From contig WJJO01000275.1 of the NCBI GenBank assembly GCA_014729665.1, positions 1 to 12,177 on the forward strand: DNA of 12,177 bases. The letters are read 5' to 3'. This document shows, in pieces, positions 1-7,753 of the stretch; position 1 is the stretch's first letter, and each line of letters opens with the position of its first letter. Position numbers and translations under genes: made by a program. Source of the DNA: Caldifarciminota bacterium (GTDB lineage Bacteria; Hydrothermota; Tepidihabitantia; B3-TA06). The notes beneath the pieces are model-generated. The model had not been told where the DNA came from. It was given only the letters and a program-made list of their open reading frames with translations, and did not search any database.

Positions 1-720
1 GACCTTGACCTTGCCGGAGGTGGGTGGTGGGAACCTGCTTCAGTTTATGAAAATGTCGACAACTCCTTTAACGCATCTCCAGACTGGACATGGTCTCCCC
101 AGCCGATATCCGGCCTTGTATGCGAGCAGCTTATCTGGGGTGAGGTCGATAACGACAACTGGGTTGAAGAAACCGAAGACTTCGGATTCATTGATGCAGG
201 TGATGTAGTCTACCCCTCCGTTATGCCGATACTTGATATTACAGACGTAAGTATCGGTGGTTCGACTGCTGCTCCGGCTGATTATCTGTGGAATCCTGCA
301 AACGGATGGATACAGATAAACCAGGCAGGCGGCGTGGAGGTTACCTACCGATACAGCAGGTATCCGGATCTCCTGGTAACAAACTGGGACGAATCACGCG
401 GCAACTTCCTGTTCCGCAACGAAGCCGGGGATACAAACGTTATCGCAAAATACCCTGTTAAAGTTCAACCTGACCTCGCTTTGGAAAAAACTGTCTTAAG
501 GTCCGGAGAAAAAATCAGGTTATTGAAACGAGGTAGTATTAAAATCCAAAAGGCCGCTCTTTTCGACGTAACGGGCTGCAGGTTAGCGACCTTTAGGATC
601 CCCGATTTCCAGACTTCCTTTGAAATGCCGCTGGAAACCGGCAATCTCGTTTCCGGAGTATACATGCTAAGGATTCAAACCTCAACTAAGCCGGTAATCC
701 TCAAGCTTCAACTGATGTAG
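1..720 (+). CDS. Exported VCBS/FG-GAP-like repeat protein with C-terminal sorting tail (5' partial)
   Basis: Frame 1 is open from the first base to the TAG at 718-720, so the gene begins upstream of the window; the ATG at 223 is internal. 239 residues are visible. Residues 1-75 contain LDLAGGGWW..VYEN and LIWGEVDNDN segments, which resemble VCBS/FG-GAP propeller repeats (acidic D.D.D loops with WG.VD). The last 75 residues read like a FlgD-like/type-A sorting domain: ALFDVTGCRLA followed by LVSGVYMLRIQ and a short hydrophobic end. In known families this tail targets exported proteins to the cell surface through a type IX-like route; no secretion gene is visible here. The gene converges on the C10 protease gene with a 49-base gap and no clear terminator. 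The specific function is unknown. Confidence 0.8.
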   Translation, partial: DLDLAGGGWWEPASVYENVDNSFNASPDWTWSPQPISGLVCEQLIWGEVDNDNWVEETEDFGFIDAGDVVYPSVMPILDITDVSIGGSTAAPADYLWNPANGWIQINQAGGVEVTYRYSRYPDLLVTNWDESRGNFLFRNEAGDTNVIAKYPVKVQPDLALEKTVLRSGEKIRLLKRGSIKIQKAALFDVTGCRLATFRIPDFQTSFEMPLETGNLVSGVYMLRIQTSTKPVILKLQLM

Positions 721-769
721 ATTGTCGTTAATTGAAAACGGTATATTCCTTCGAGTTCGGCTTTTAGAC

Positions 770-2749
770 CTAACGAATAACTATCGTTTTAGCCTGGGCG
801 GTTTCAGCTTCTGTTTGGAGAATAAGGAAGTAGGTACCTGCTGAAACCCTCCGACCGGCTTTATCCATACAATTCCATACAATCCGGTGTGTGCCTTCAG
901 TTATGAAACCGTCCTCCAAGGTCTTAACCAGCCTGCCCCCTGCATCGTAAACGGTTAGTTTACACCTTGCTGTACTCTGCAATCCATAGTAAACAACTAC
1001 TTTTCCATCGGGATTCACCGACGTATGGGTAATAAACATCCTGTCAGGGATCGTCGGAGAATCCTCCGAGATACCGACCGAGGTATTAATCGCTGCAACA
1101 TCCTCGAAATCGTCATCTGAGTCGGACACCGATTTAATCTCGATCGGGCAGGTTTTGTGCGTAGTCGGGGTGGAGGGAGGTGTTACCTCCATCCGTACTA
1201 GTTTCTCCTCCCCGGGTTCGAGTTCACCTGCGGACCAGCCCGATACCGAGGTTACCGAACCGGTAATATCCTGATCGTTTTCGTCTTTATAGAAGTAAAC
1301 CTCCCATCCTGCCGGTACTTCGTCCTTGGTCGAAACGGTAATTTCCCCTGCTATATTTCCATCATTTTGAACCTTGATGTAATAGGTGGCTGTATTGCCG
1401 TAATCCGTTGCATGGGTTAGGGTCTGATCTTCTGCGGTGGAATTGTAAACGTCATCACCTATGAAGCCTGAGTCCGGATTAAGACTGATTGCATTGTCAG
1501 GCTGATAAGATGCCTCGGGAGGAATAATATCCACCACTGCACCGTCTATGATGTGAAATCCCTGCGGGATACCGTCGGGTACATAATACCAGGCATTGTT
1601 TATATAGTCAGGGCTATTTGCCCCCCAGCCGAAGTTAAGGTGATAAAGACGATCGCCGTTATCCCTTATCTGAAGCCCGTCGCAGACGACCGCATGCCCT
1701 GCACCGCTAGTATTATACATGCTCAGGATGGCAAGTAAGGAATCCTTCATGTTCTGACTCAATACATCATAAAACTCCTCGTTATTACCTCCGATGTATC
1801 TCGATTTGTAGCCGAACTTGCTCTTCAATGCCCCTGACGCCCAGAGGGTTAGGGTGCCGGAACCGGATGCGGTATACTTCATCTTTACGGGAATCCCGCA
1901 GGAAAAACAAAGGGCCGCATAATCGTTGTTATCTGTAAATTGATTGTTGATATATTTCGTCCTCAGTTCAACCATGTAGCCTGTGAGGGTCTCGAAATCG
2001 GGAAAGTCGTATACAGAGGCGTCATCGTCTATCATAATACTGGGTGAGGTTCTATCCGATTCATAACTGTCACCTGAATCGAAGGTTACATTATGAAAAT
2101 AATCCCTTCTTTTAGAATTATAATTTATAATCTGAGCCATGGCGGTTGCAACACATCCCACGTCACAGCGTTGGCTGGCTTCGGGATCTATCGGACAGTA
2201 GTTGTTGTATGGGGCTCCCTGTTCCCAAGTCGTCTCTACCCATCCGCCGGTACCGGTACTTCCCAATGAAGGCCAATACTGAGTAGCCGGGAATTGTAAT
2301 CCGGCTGAAAGACATATTGACCAATCGGTTTGATTGACATTACCCACCCTCAAGACCCGATTCCTTAAGACAAGGTCGGCTCGAACCATCTGCAGAAACT
2401 TGTCTTCAGAATACCTCTCGTCTGGAATACTTCCCCGGTAAGAGTATGCTATCACGGTTTGTAGCCGTGTATCTCCGGAAAGTACAATGAATCCTTCAGG
2501 ATTCAGCCTTACAAAGTAACCTAGTAGTTCCCCGGAATCGGCTGAATTAAGCCTGTTGACGTCCCGTATGCTGACGGATTCACCTGAAAGATGATGCAGT
2601 TGGCTCCATTCACTGCGTGTTGCATCTATGTAGGCATCAGCAGCCTGTTTTGCCATCGCAGGGGTAACCCCTTCCGCATGGATGATTGATGCAAATAATA
2701 AGAGGACAACGCCTGCTCCCATGAATAAACCACGTTTACCTCGCATCAT
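770..2749 (-). CDS. Secreted C10-family (streptopain-like) cysteine protease with sorting tail
   Basis: A 659-residue extracellular cysteine protease. Residues 1-25 form a signal peptide (MMRGKRG, then a hydrophobic run to HAEG). Residues 30-135 look like the C10 inhibitory prodomain (GYFVRLNPEGFIVLSGDTR). The catalytic domain, about 150-410, carries TTWEQGAPYNNYCP with the oxyanion Gln177, CDVGCVATAMAQ with nucleophile Cys199, GAGHAVV with His352, and LNFGWG with Asn372. An NEW3/Ig-like domain follows (about 440-555), then a FlgD-like sorting domain (about 575-659) with VYDAGGRLVKT, SAGTYFLILQ and the basic end IVIR. It starts at the first of two adjacent ATGs, 7 bases after AAGGAG (2757-2762), with its own promoter at 2778-2805. 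All catalytic residues are present, so it should be active. Its likely role is protein degradation outside the cell. Confidence 0.93.
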   Translation of the reverse strand: MMRGKRGLFMGAGVVLLLFASIIHAEGVTPAMAKQAADAYIDATRSEWSQLHHLSGESVSIRDVNRLNSADSGELLGYFVRLNPEGFIVLSGDTRLQTVIAYSYRGSIPDERYSEDKFLQMVRADLVLRNRVLRVGNVNQTDWSICLSAGLQFPATQYWPSLGSTGTGGWVETTWEQGAPYNNYCPIDPEASQRCDVGCVATAMAQIINYNSKRRDYFHNVTFDSGDSYESDRTSPSIMIDDDASVYDFPDFETLTGYMVELRTKYINNQFTDNNDYAALCFSCGIPVKMKYTASGSGTLTLWASGALKSKFGYKSRYIGGNNEEFYDVLSQNMKDSLLAILSMYNTSGAGHAVVCDGLQIRDNGDRLYHLNFGWGANSPDYINNAWYYVPDGIPQGFHIIDGAVVDIIPPEASYQPDNAISLNPDSGFIGDDVYNSTAEDQTLTHATDYGNTATYYIKVQNDGNIAGEITVSTKDEVPAGWEVYFYKDENDQDITGSVTSVSGWSAGELEPGEEKLVRMEVTPPSTPTTHKTCPIEIKSVSDSDDDFEDVAAINTSVGISEDSPTIPDRMFITHTSVNPDGKVVVYYGLQSTARCKLTVYDAGGRLVKTLEDGFITEGTHRIVWNCMDKAGRRVSAGTYFLILQTEAETAQAKTIVIR

Positions 2750-2777
2750 ATTCTAACTCCTTAGTTTTACTATCGTA

Positions 2778-2805
2778 ATAATAGTTAACTTGTAAAACAT
2801 GTCAA
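2778..2805 (-). promoter_or_regulatory. Promoter of the C10 protease gene
   Basis: On the minus strand, TTGACA (2800-2805) and TATTAT (2778-2783) are separated by 16 bases. Transcription would begin near 2771, giving a leader of about 22 bases that contains the AAGGAG site. Confidence 0.6.
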
Positions 2806-2836
2806 CTTACCGGTATTTCCGTTTTCATTAAATCCT

Positions 2837-2871
2837 AAAAAAGCCCCGCACGGGCTCATTTCCGTGCGGGG
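2837..2871 (-). terminator. Perfect 10-bp intrinsic terminator with U6 tail
   Basis: CCCCGCACGG (2844-2853) and CCGTGCGGGG (2862-2871) pair fully around an 8-base loop. On the minus strand the stem is followed by one C and six Ts (2837-2842). There is no T run on the plus side, so it works for minus-strand transcripts, yet no minus-strand gene ends here. Confidence 0.8.
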
Positions 2872-2929
2872 TACCCTTGACCCTCTTCAGAACTAAAGAA
2901 TCTCATTATATTCTACATCAGATAAACCT
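2837..2929 (-). ncRNA. Candidate small RNA or short leader transcript with own promoter and terminator
   Basis: A minus-strand promoter (2935-2962) is followed by about 90 bases and then a textbook intrinsic terminator. No convincing gene lies between. The only reading frame is 16 codons (MRFFSSEEGQGYPARK, stop inside the terminator stem) with no ribosome site. The C10 protease gene lies downstream on the same strand but has its own promoter after the terminator. The transcript could therefore be a free-standing small RNA, or an upstream attenuated start for the protease. No known RNA family is recognised. Evidence is positional only. Confidence 0.45.
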
Positions 2930-2934
2930 TGCCT

Positions 2935-2962
2935 AGGATATCCCAAAACACAACCATGTCAA
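2935..2962 (-). promoter_or_regulatory. Orphan promoter driving the candidate small RNA
   Basis: Minus-strand TTGACA (2957-2962), 16-base spacer, TATCCT (2935-2940). This is the same -35, spacer length and -10 as the plus-strand promoter at 3005-3032, which adds weight. The start would fall near 2928. Confidence 0.5.
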
Positions 2963-3004
2963 GACCTGGTGTAGAATTATTTGATTCTTAAATCGCAAAA
3001 CTCA

Positions 3005-3032
3005 TTGACAGAACCTATCATATGTGTATCCT
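3005..3032 (+). promoter_or_regulatory. Promoter of the tRNA-binding protein gene
   Basis: TTGACA (3005-3010), 16-base spacer, TATCCT (3027-3032). The predicted start of transcription, near 3039, is downstream of the ATG at 3022, so that ATG cannot be the translation start of this transcript. Confidence 0.6.
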
Positions 3033-3057
3033 TGAAAAAAACTACCAGGAGGAAATT

Positions 3058-3381
3058 TTGGCTGTAACGATAGACGATTTCAAGAAACTCGACCTCAGGG
3101 TCGCGAAGGTCCTCGAAGCCGAGAAGGTCGAAGGCGCGGACAAGCTCTACAAGCTAAAGATAACCCTGGGCTTAGAGGAACGCCAGCTGGTTGCAGGCAT
3201 TGCCCAGCACTACTCGGCGGACGAGCTGGTCGGCAAGCAGATAATAGTCATTGCAAACCTCGAACACGCCGTCATACGCGGCGTAGAGTCCCAGGGCATG
3301 CTCCTTGCCGCTACATCTGAAGGCAAGATTGTCCTTGCAACCATGGATAAGGAAGCAGATCCCGGTTCCAAACTGACCTGA
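3058..3381 (+). CDS. Free-standing MetRS-type C-terminal tRNA-binding domain (Trbp111/CsaA-like OB fold)
   Basis: A 107-residue protein made of a single OB fold of the MetG C-terminal/Trbp111/CsaA type. Diagnostic stretches are DDFKKLDLRVAKVLEAEKV, DKLYKLKITLG, RQLVAGIAQHY, IVIANLEHAVIRGVESQGML and a final hydrophobic strand. The family binds the tRNA elbow as a dimer, either as part of MetRS or as a separate subunit; CsaA relatives act as chaperones. I place the start at TTG 3058, 5 bases after AGGAGG (3047-3052). The in-frame ATG at 3022 lies inside the promoter. The neighbours tatD and ksgA follow metG in many bacteria, which supports a link to MetRS. This could be the separate beta part of a split MetRS or an addition to a full-length one; the catalytic gene is not in the window. 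Confidence 0.87.
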   Translation: MAVTIDDFKKLDLRVAKVLEAEKVEGADKLYKLKITLGLEERQLVAGIAQHYSADELVGKQIIVIANLEHAVIRGVESQGMLLAATSEGKIVLATMDKEADPGSKLT

Positions 3382-3401
3382 GCTTAGCCTGAGGAATGAA
3401 C

Positions 3402-3471
3402 CTATATCCGCAGATGACGCAGATGAACGCAGATTTACTTAAGTTCTTCTTCGTGTCCTTTGTGGTAAAAT
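3402..3471 (+). repeat. Dispersed intergenic repeat: CGCAGATGA tandem plus inverted ACCACAAAGGACAC arm
   Basis: The 121-base gap before tatD contains two and a half units of CGCAGATGA(A) at 3409-3417, 3418-3427 and 3428-3436. They are followed by 3449-3466, whose reverse complement is ACCACAAAGGACACGAAG. Motifs of this look (GCAGATGAACGCAGAT and ACCACAGAGACACAGAG) are familiar intergenic repeats in many environmental genomes. Related arms occur here at 8110-8127 and 8354-8378. A possible -10 (TAAAAT, 3466-3471) lies at its right edge, so the repeat may carry or replace the tatD promoter. Confidence 0.55.
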
Positions 3472-3502
3472 CCTCTACGGTTCAATCGATTCTTGAATAA
3501 TC

Positions 3503-4255
3503 ATGTTCGACACCCATACCCATCTTGCACACCGTGCGTTCCGCAAGGACCGCGAGCAGGCATTCGAAAGGGCGCTGGAGGCGGGTGTTAATATGATGCT
3601 CGAAATAAGCTGGGACCTGCGCTCTGCAGAAAACGCCCTGCGTTTTGCAGAAACACATGAAGGGGTGTGGGCGGCTGTCGGGATTCATCCGCACGACTCC
3701 CGTAACACACCCAAAAACTATCTTCAACAGATTGAGTATCTATCTAAGCACGAAAAGATAAAGGCAGTCGGCGAGATTGGCCTGGACTTCTACCGCGACC
3801 TCTCCCCCAGGTCAGTCCAGCGCAGGATATTCGCAGAACAGATAGAGCTTGCAGACGAGTTGAAGCTACCTATTGTAATCCACTGCCGTGACGCCATGGA
3901 AGAACTCCTGCCCCTGGTCGAAGAACGCGGCTACTTCTGGGGGGTGTTCCACTCGGTATCGGCGGATTCAAACCAGGCCGAACGGATAGCTGAACTTGGT
4001 TTCTACCTGGGGATAAACGGAACCCTTACCTATAACGGAAAAGGAACTAAGGGATGGCTGCCAAAGGTTCCTGCCGAAAGGCTCCTCATAGAGACCGACT
4101 GCCCATACCTTGCGCCCGAGCCTCACCGCAGACAACGCAACGAACCCGCCTACGTAAGATACGTTTGCGAGGCCTTAGCCGACGTGCTCGAAACCTCATC
4201 TGGGGATGTTGAAGCTATGACCGAAGCAAACGGAAGGAAGCTCTTCTGTGTCTAG
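3503..4255 (+). CDS. tatD: TatD-family metal-dependent DNase
   Basis: A 250-residue TatD-type TIM-barrel hydrolase, the usual family length. Metal ligands and motifs are in place: FDTHTHL with His5 and His7, GEIGLDFYRD with Glu91, VIHCRDA with His127, FHSVS with His150, and ETDCPYLAPEPHRR with Asp199. Family members are 3'-5' DNases, with roles reported in DNA repair and in editing of D-aminoacyl-tRNA. ATG 3503 is the only sensible start because an in-frame stop lies at 3494-3496. No Shine-Dalgarno is visible before it. Its 3' end overlaps ksgA by 8 bases, and the order MetRS domain, tatD, ksgA matches a conserved bacterial cluster. Confidence 0.93.
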   Translation: MFDTHTHLAHRAFRKDREQAFERALEAGVNMMLEISWDLRSAENALRFAETHEGVWAAVGIHPHDSRNTPKNYLQQIEYLSKHEKIKAVGEIGLDFYRDLSPRSVQRRIFAEQIELADELKLPIVIHCRDAMEELLPLVEERGYFWGVFHSVSADSNQAERIAELGFYLGINGTLTYNGKGTKGWLPKVPAERLLIETDCPYLAPEPHRRQRNEPAYVRYVCEALADVLETSSGDVEAMTEANGRKLFCV

Positions 4256-5033
4256 GCGAATCATCCACGTTCACCCGAAGAAAGGCCTGGGTCAGCACTT
4301 CCTGCGCTCAAAGGAGACAGCGGCAAGGATAGTAGATGCCCTTAGGGCAACCGATAGAGACATGATCATTGAGGTAGGCGCAGGCACCGGCGAGTTGACA
4401 AGGTTAATTATAAAAAAGGCTGGAAAGGTAGTCGCCGTGGAGGTTGACGAGGCATGCTTTCCCACACTGGAGGTCCTTGCCGATCTGAACGACAATCTCG
4501 AACTATTCCTCGACGACGTTCGCAGGCTAAAACTTTCAGATTATCCGGGCGCACTCGTACTCGGCAACCTTCCCTATCACCTCTCGGCACAGATACTCTT
4601 CTGGCTCATCGAACAGCGCGGGTTCTGGAAGGCGGCTGTCCTTACCGTCCAGGCCGAGTTCGCAGACCGGCTGGCTGCAGCGCCAGGTTCTGCCGACTAC
4701 TCGGCCCTTTCGGTGGTATCCGGGACGTTTCTTACAGCAAAGAAGATTATGGATATCCCTGCATCGGCATTCAAACCACGCCCCAGGGTTACCTCATCGA
4801 CCGTAAGGCTCGAACCCAAGGCGTCTGTTGAACTGCCGTGCGGGGAGCAGGAGTATATAAGATTCGTACGTTCGTGCTTTGCGCACAGGAGAAAAACCCT
4901 TGTTAATAATCTCAAGATGATGGGTATCGATGAACCGGCATCGATAATCAGGAAATCAGGATATAATGAAACGGTTCGTCCCCAGGAGTTATCTGCAGAT
5001 GAGTACATTAAGCTTTGCAGCGCTGTTATTTAG
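4248..5033 (+). CDS. ksgA: 16S rRNA (adenine1518-N6/adenine1519-N6)-dimethyltransferase KsgA/RsmA
   Basis: A 261-residue SAM-dependent enzyme that dimethylates the two adjacent adenines in the helix 45 loop of 16S rRNA late in 30S assembly. Visible motifs are KKGLGQHFL at 11-19, IIEVGAGTGELTR (SAM motif I) at 40-52, VVAVEVD, LFLDDV, GNLPYHLS (catalytic motif IV, NLPY at 107-110), FKPRPRVTSSTVRL and FAHRRKTLVNNLK. The start is GTG 4248, because no ATG precedes the conserved N-terminal motif. It overlaps the tatD stop by 8 bases and has GGAAGGAAG at 4232-4240. Its own 3' end is overlapped by the next gene. All expected motifs are intact. Confidence 0.95.
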   Translation: MSRRIIHVHPKKGLGQHFLRSKETAARIVDALRATDRDMIIEVGAGTGELTRLIIKKAGKVVAVEVDEACFPTLEVLADLNDNLELFLDDVRRLKLSDYPGALVLGNLPYHLSAQILFWLIEQRGFWKAAVLTVQAEFADRLAAAPGSADYSALSVVSGTFLTAKKIMDIPASAFKPRPRVTSSTVRLEPKASVELPCGEQEYIRFVRSCFAHRRKTLVNNLKMMGIDEPASIIRKSGYNETVRPQELSADEYIKLCSAVI

Positions 5034-6765
5034 CTTCTTCGGGGCCGATACCACCTTCTTCTACGCATCGGGCCGCAGTACCGGGAGCTACAGCCTTCTG
5101 AACGCCTCATATCATTTCGAACGTCTTCTATCTGACGAATTGAAGATTAAGGTATGGGGATCTGAGTACACCAACTGGGATTCCCTATCCAAACAGCTCT
5201 ACCGGGATAGAGACAATCTTGCAGGAATCGAATTCGAGCCTAATCAATGGCTGATATTAAGTACCGGGCTTTCAGGAAGCAGAGCCAAGACGGAACAAAC
5301 CGACGGCGGCTGGAAGTCGATTACAAACTCAACCATCGGGTTTCTTAAATCAGAGGTGGAAACCGACTTGCTGTATTCATACTACCGGTTGGAATACGGG
5401 AATCAAAAATCCGCTTCCAGCTACGGCGGGCCGCTTCAATGGAACATCAACGGGCAAATGTACGACGAGGCATTCATCAGTGTTAAGGTTGAAGCCTGCA
5501 CCCTGGATTTTATCCATGAGAATACCGTTAATGGCGGATTAAGTTACCGCGGTGATACGATAGAGATAACCTCTGCAAGATTGAAACTGCTTAAAGGGTG
5601 GGGTCAGGGGGGCGGTTACGTATATTTAGATAGAAACAGGGGTTACTCGGAGGAACAAATACTCGGCTCGCAGATTTGGGTTCGAGATACCTTTCGCATA
5701 TCACCACGGATCGGCGTTAACCTGGATGCCTCGTATGATATTGACAGCACAACTAACTATACAAACGACTCGTTGAGCAAAATCGAGGATGAAAAAGAAC
5801 TAGCAGTCAGATTAAGTTACCAACCTATAGATAAAACTAATCTGGTTTTAAAATTCAATACAAAGGGTTCGTCCCGCGATCAGGTAGATCGATACTTCAA
5901 TGAGGAACGAAGAAGGTATTGGTTCGTAGGGCAGGTGCGTCATTATTTTTCCAGACGCCCCAAACAGGCGGTAGCGAATTACGAGGGACCCTATCCCTAT
6001 GATCCAGGCTATATCCTGTTTACACAATCGCTTCTACTGGAAACTATCGAAAAACCTGATGAATCCAACACCTCGGACCGCGACGTTGCAACAGAAAACA
6101 CAAACCTGACCATGAATTGGAACCCTACGGCGAATCTATGGACTAACTTTTTCTTCACCCACGGCAATACCAGAACCCATTACTTTCATCCTGAAGAAGC
6201 AGATGAATCAAACCTCAGCAAGTCTGCTAACGCCTCCCTTTATATCTGCTTTGACGACTCAAAGTACATCGATATTTACACCTCAACATCATTACAATTC
6301 ACCTTTACCCATTACTATACGGATTCAACCGAGAATAAAGCTGATCGTACAATCGATGAGAATGCAACCGTCACCTTATTCCCTGTCTCGCAGGTGCAGC
6401 CCGGTATTTCATTTACCTGGAATCGAAGTGAAAACTGGAAGATGGTTTCCGGTTCACTCGCCTTAACAAATAAACTGGACTTGATAACCCAGAGATTCAG
6501 CCTTGCCTATGTACTTGTCCGCAAGGAAGAATGGTGGTCAAGCTATACAGAGAAGGAATGGTTGAGGATTGCACCCTTCGCAGGCTTCAGGATTCAAAAG
6601 GCTCCCCAGGAAGAGACAGATATAGTCGAAAAAAGCAATCTTGCCGGCCTTGACTTTAAGATCAGACCATGGTCCTATGTGTCGATCCTGGGAGGCTTTA
6701 CATTTACAAGGAGTGATAATGAAGACCCTTTTCAGGCGTATCTTACCGTTAACAGCTCTTTCTAG
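4966..6765 (+). CDS. Predicted outer-membrane beta-barrel protein of unknown function
   Basis: A 599-residue exported protein. With ATG 4966 it begins MKRFVPR followed by a hydrophobic core (LSFAALLFSFFGA), a fair signal peptide. The alternative ATG 4999 has AGGAG 10 bases upstream but loses the basic region, so I prefer 4966, which has AGGA 4 bases upstream. The mature part is rich in alternating aromatic and polar residues (VYLDRNRGYS, NLTMNWNPTANLWTNFFFTH, ISFTWNRSENWKMVSGS), typical of transmembrane beta strands. It ends AYLTVNSSF, and the last Phe fits the BAM recognition signal. No TonB box or enzyme motif is seen. It overlaps ksgA by 68 bases and the next gene by 47, suggesting translational coupling. 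Confidence 0.75.
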   Translation: MKRFVPRSYLQMSTLSFAALLFSFFGADTTFFYASGRSTGSYSLLNASYHFERLLSDELKIKVWGSEYTNWDSLSKQLYRDRDNLAGIEFEPNQWLILSTGLSGSRAKTEQTDGGWKSITNSTIGFLKSEVETDLLYSYYRLEYGNQKSASSYGGPLQWNINGQMYDEAFISVKVEACTLDFIHENTVNGGLSYRGDTIEITSARLKLLKGWGQGGGYVYLDRNRGYSEEQILGSQIWVRDTFRISPRIGVNLDASYDIDSTTNYTNDSLSKIEDEKELAVRLSYQPIDKTNLVLKFNTKGSSRDQVDRYFNEERRRYWFVGQVRHYFSRRPKQAVANYEGPYPYDPGYILFTQSLLLETIEKPDESNTSDRDVATENTNLTMNWNPTANLWTNFFFTHGNTRTHYFHPEEADESNLSKSANASLYICFDDSKYIDIYTSTSLQFTFTHYYTDSTENKADRTIDENATVTLFPVSQVQPGISFTWNRSENWKMVSGSLALTNKLDLITQRFSLAYVLVRKEEWWSSYTEKEWLRIAPFAGFRIQKAPQEETDIVEKSNLAGLDFKIRPWSYVSILGGFTFTRSDNEDPFQAYLTVNSSF

Positions 6766-7351
6766 CTTTCTTTTGAGTTGTGACTTGTTCAGTCCGAGTG
6801 CTTACGCCGAAAAATTAACCCCAGTCGATTCCATAGCCGTATTTCACAACATGATTGACGCTTATAACACACTTGATAAACAGTCTTTCTACCATTCCCT
6901 CGACTCGAATGAGTTTCTGTTCATCCCGGAAGATACCTCCCTTGGTGAAGAGTATTCTGTCTGGGATTTCTACGCGGAAAGTACATTGACCTATTCAATG
7001 TTCGATGAACTTGAAAACGACTACAGAATACCCCCGCTTATCTTACAGGTAGATACGACCTACTTTTCGGCATCGGACACACACGGTTTTATATATGCCA
7101 ACTATTATTTGCAAACACCAATAGCCGCTTACGAAAGCCTATCAGGCGGTCTTGAACTGAAGATACATAAACGGGGGAATTACTGGTACATAACCGAATG
7201 GAAAGACGTACCCGGAGAAACATTGTATGTAGCGCATCCTGCGGCAGAGGAAGATACCGTAGAACCGATCGATACCGTTGATACGATAGCCCCTTGGGAT
7301 ACGGACCATAATTGGAGTGATTTCAAGGTATATTTTAAGACGGAGTTTTAA
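6719..7351 (+). CDS. Lipoprotein with NTF2/SnoaL-like domain
   Basis: A 210-residue lipoprotein. ATG 6719 is chosen because AAGGAG (6708-6713) lies 5 bases before it and it opens a signal peptide, MKTLFRRILPLTALSSFLLSC, with lipid-bearing Cys21. The frame extends upstream to 6641 but that part has no ribosome site. Residues 36-165 (VFHNMIDAYNTLDKQSF, LDSNEFLFIPED, GLELKIHKRGNYWYITEWKDV) have the pattern of the NTF2/SnoaL-like fold, a helix of the AYN..D type then curved strands ending in WYITEW. An Asp/Thr-rich linker follows. No catalytic residues can be named. It shares a 47-base overlap with the barrel gene and may act with it in the envelope. The fold is inferred from pattern only. Confidence 0.75.
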   Translation: MKTLFRRILPLTALSSFLLSCDLFSPSAYAEKLTPVDSIAVFHNMIDAYNTLDKQSFYHSLDSNEFLFIPEDTSLGEEYSVWDFYAESTLTYSMFDELENDYRIPPLILQVDTTYFSASDTHGFIYANYYLQTPIAAYESLSGGLELKIHKRGNYWYITEWKDVPGETLYVAHPAAEEDTVEPIDTVDTIAPWDTDHNWSDFKVYFKTEF

Positions 7352-7352
7352 T

Positions 7353-7730
7353 CTACTTATCCAGGATAGGAGCTATCTCCTTTGCAATCTTGCGCATGTC
7401 GATGAGTACCAACCCCAGATTAGCGGTAGGTAAAGTAACCGCCACCACCAGCGAAGTAACTCCGGCACGAAGAATCAAGATAAAACCCTCAGGGGCCTTA
7501 ATAATCATCTCGCTTGGAACCCCTTTTCTCAATTCTTCAGCCGTGCTTTTACTCACAGCGGCAACAGCCCCGCAAACAGCTGAAAGCCTTTCCTCATCAA
7601 GGCCTTCCTCGAGGGAAGAAGCAATCACTAGTCCCTCGTTGGTGGCGGCCGCAACTCCTTCTATGTCAATGTCGAAGGAGCGTAACTTTTCCAGTAGTTG
7701 GTGTACCCTTTCTGCTCTTGATAATGTCAC
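7353..7730 (-). CDS. Roadblock/LC7 domain protein (MglB-like)
   Basis: A 125-residue single-domain protein of the roadblock/LC7 family. Typical parts are IEGVAAATNEGLVIAS (23-38), SAVCGAVAAVSKSTAEEL, MIIKAPEGFILILRAG and LVVAVTLPTANLGLVLIDMRK. Such proteins form dimers and act as partners or GAPs of small Ras-like GTPases such as MglA, in polarity, motility or signalling. No GTPase gene is adjacent here. The start is GTG 7730, with AGGAG ending 6 bases upstream. The stop is separated by a single base from the stop of the convergent lipoprotein gene. Confidence 0.88.
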   Translation of the reverse strand: MTLSRAERVHQLLEKLRSFDIDIEGVAAATNEGLVIASSLEEGLDEERLSAVCGAVAAVSKSTAEELRKGVPSEMIIKAPEGFILILRAGVTSLVVAVTLPTANLGLVLIDMRKIAKEIAPILDK

Positions 7731-7753
7731 TTAACGCTCCTATAATTGGTGCT

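Noticed and set aside
3022..3057. ATG 3022 as the start of the tRNA-binding protein
   Set aside because: It lies within the promoter spacer, and a TTG with a perfect AGGAGG follows; the OB fold begins only after the TTG.
4408..5008. Reading frames overlapping ksgA on either strand
   Set aside because: They are shadows of a gene with all KsgA motifs; none has a ribosome site or recognisable family features.
6641..6718. Start at 6641 for the NTF2-like lipoprotein
   Set aside because: The added 26 residues are out-of-frame barrel sequence; ATG 6719 has AAGGAG and begins the signal peptide.
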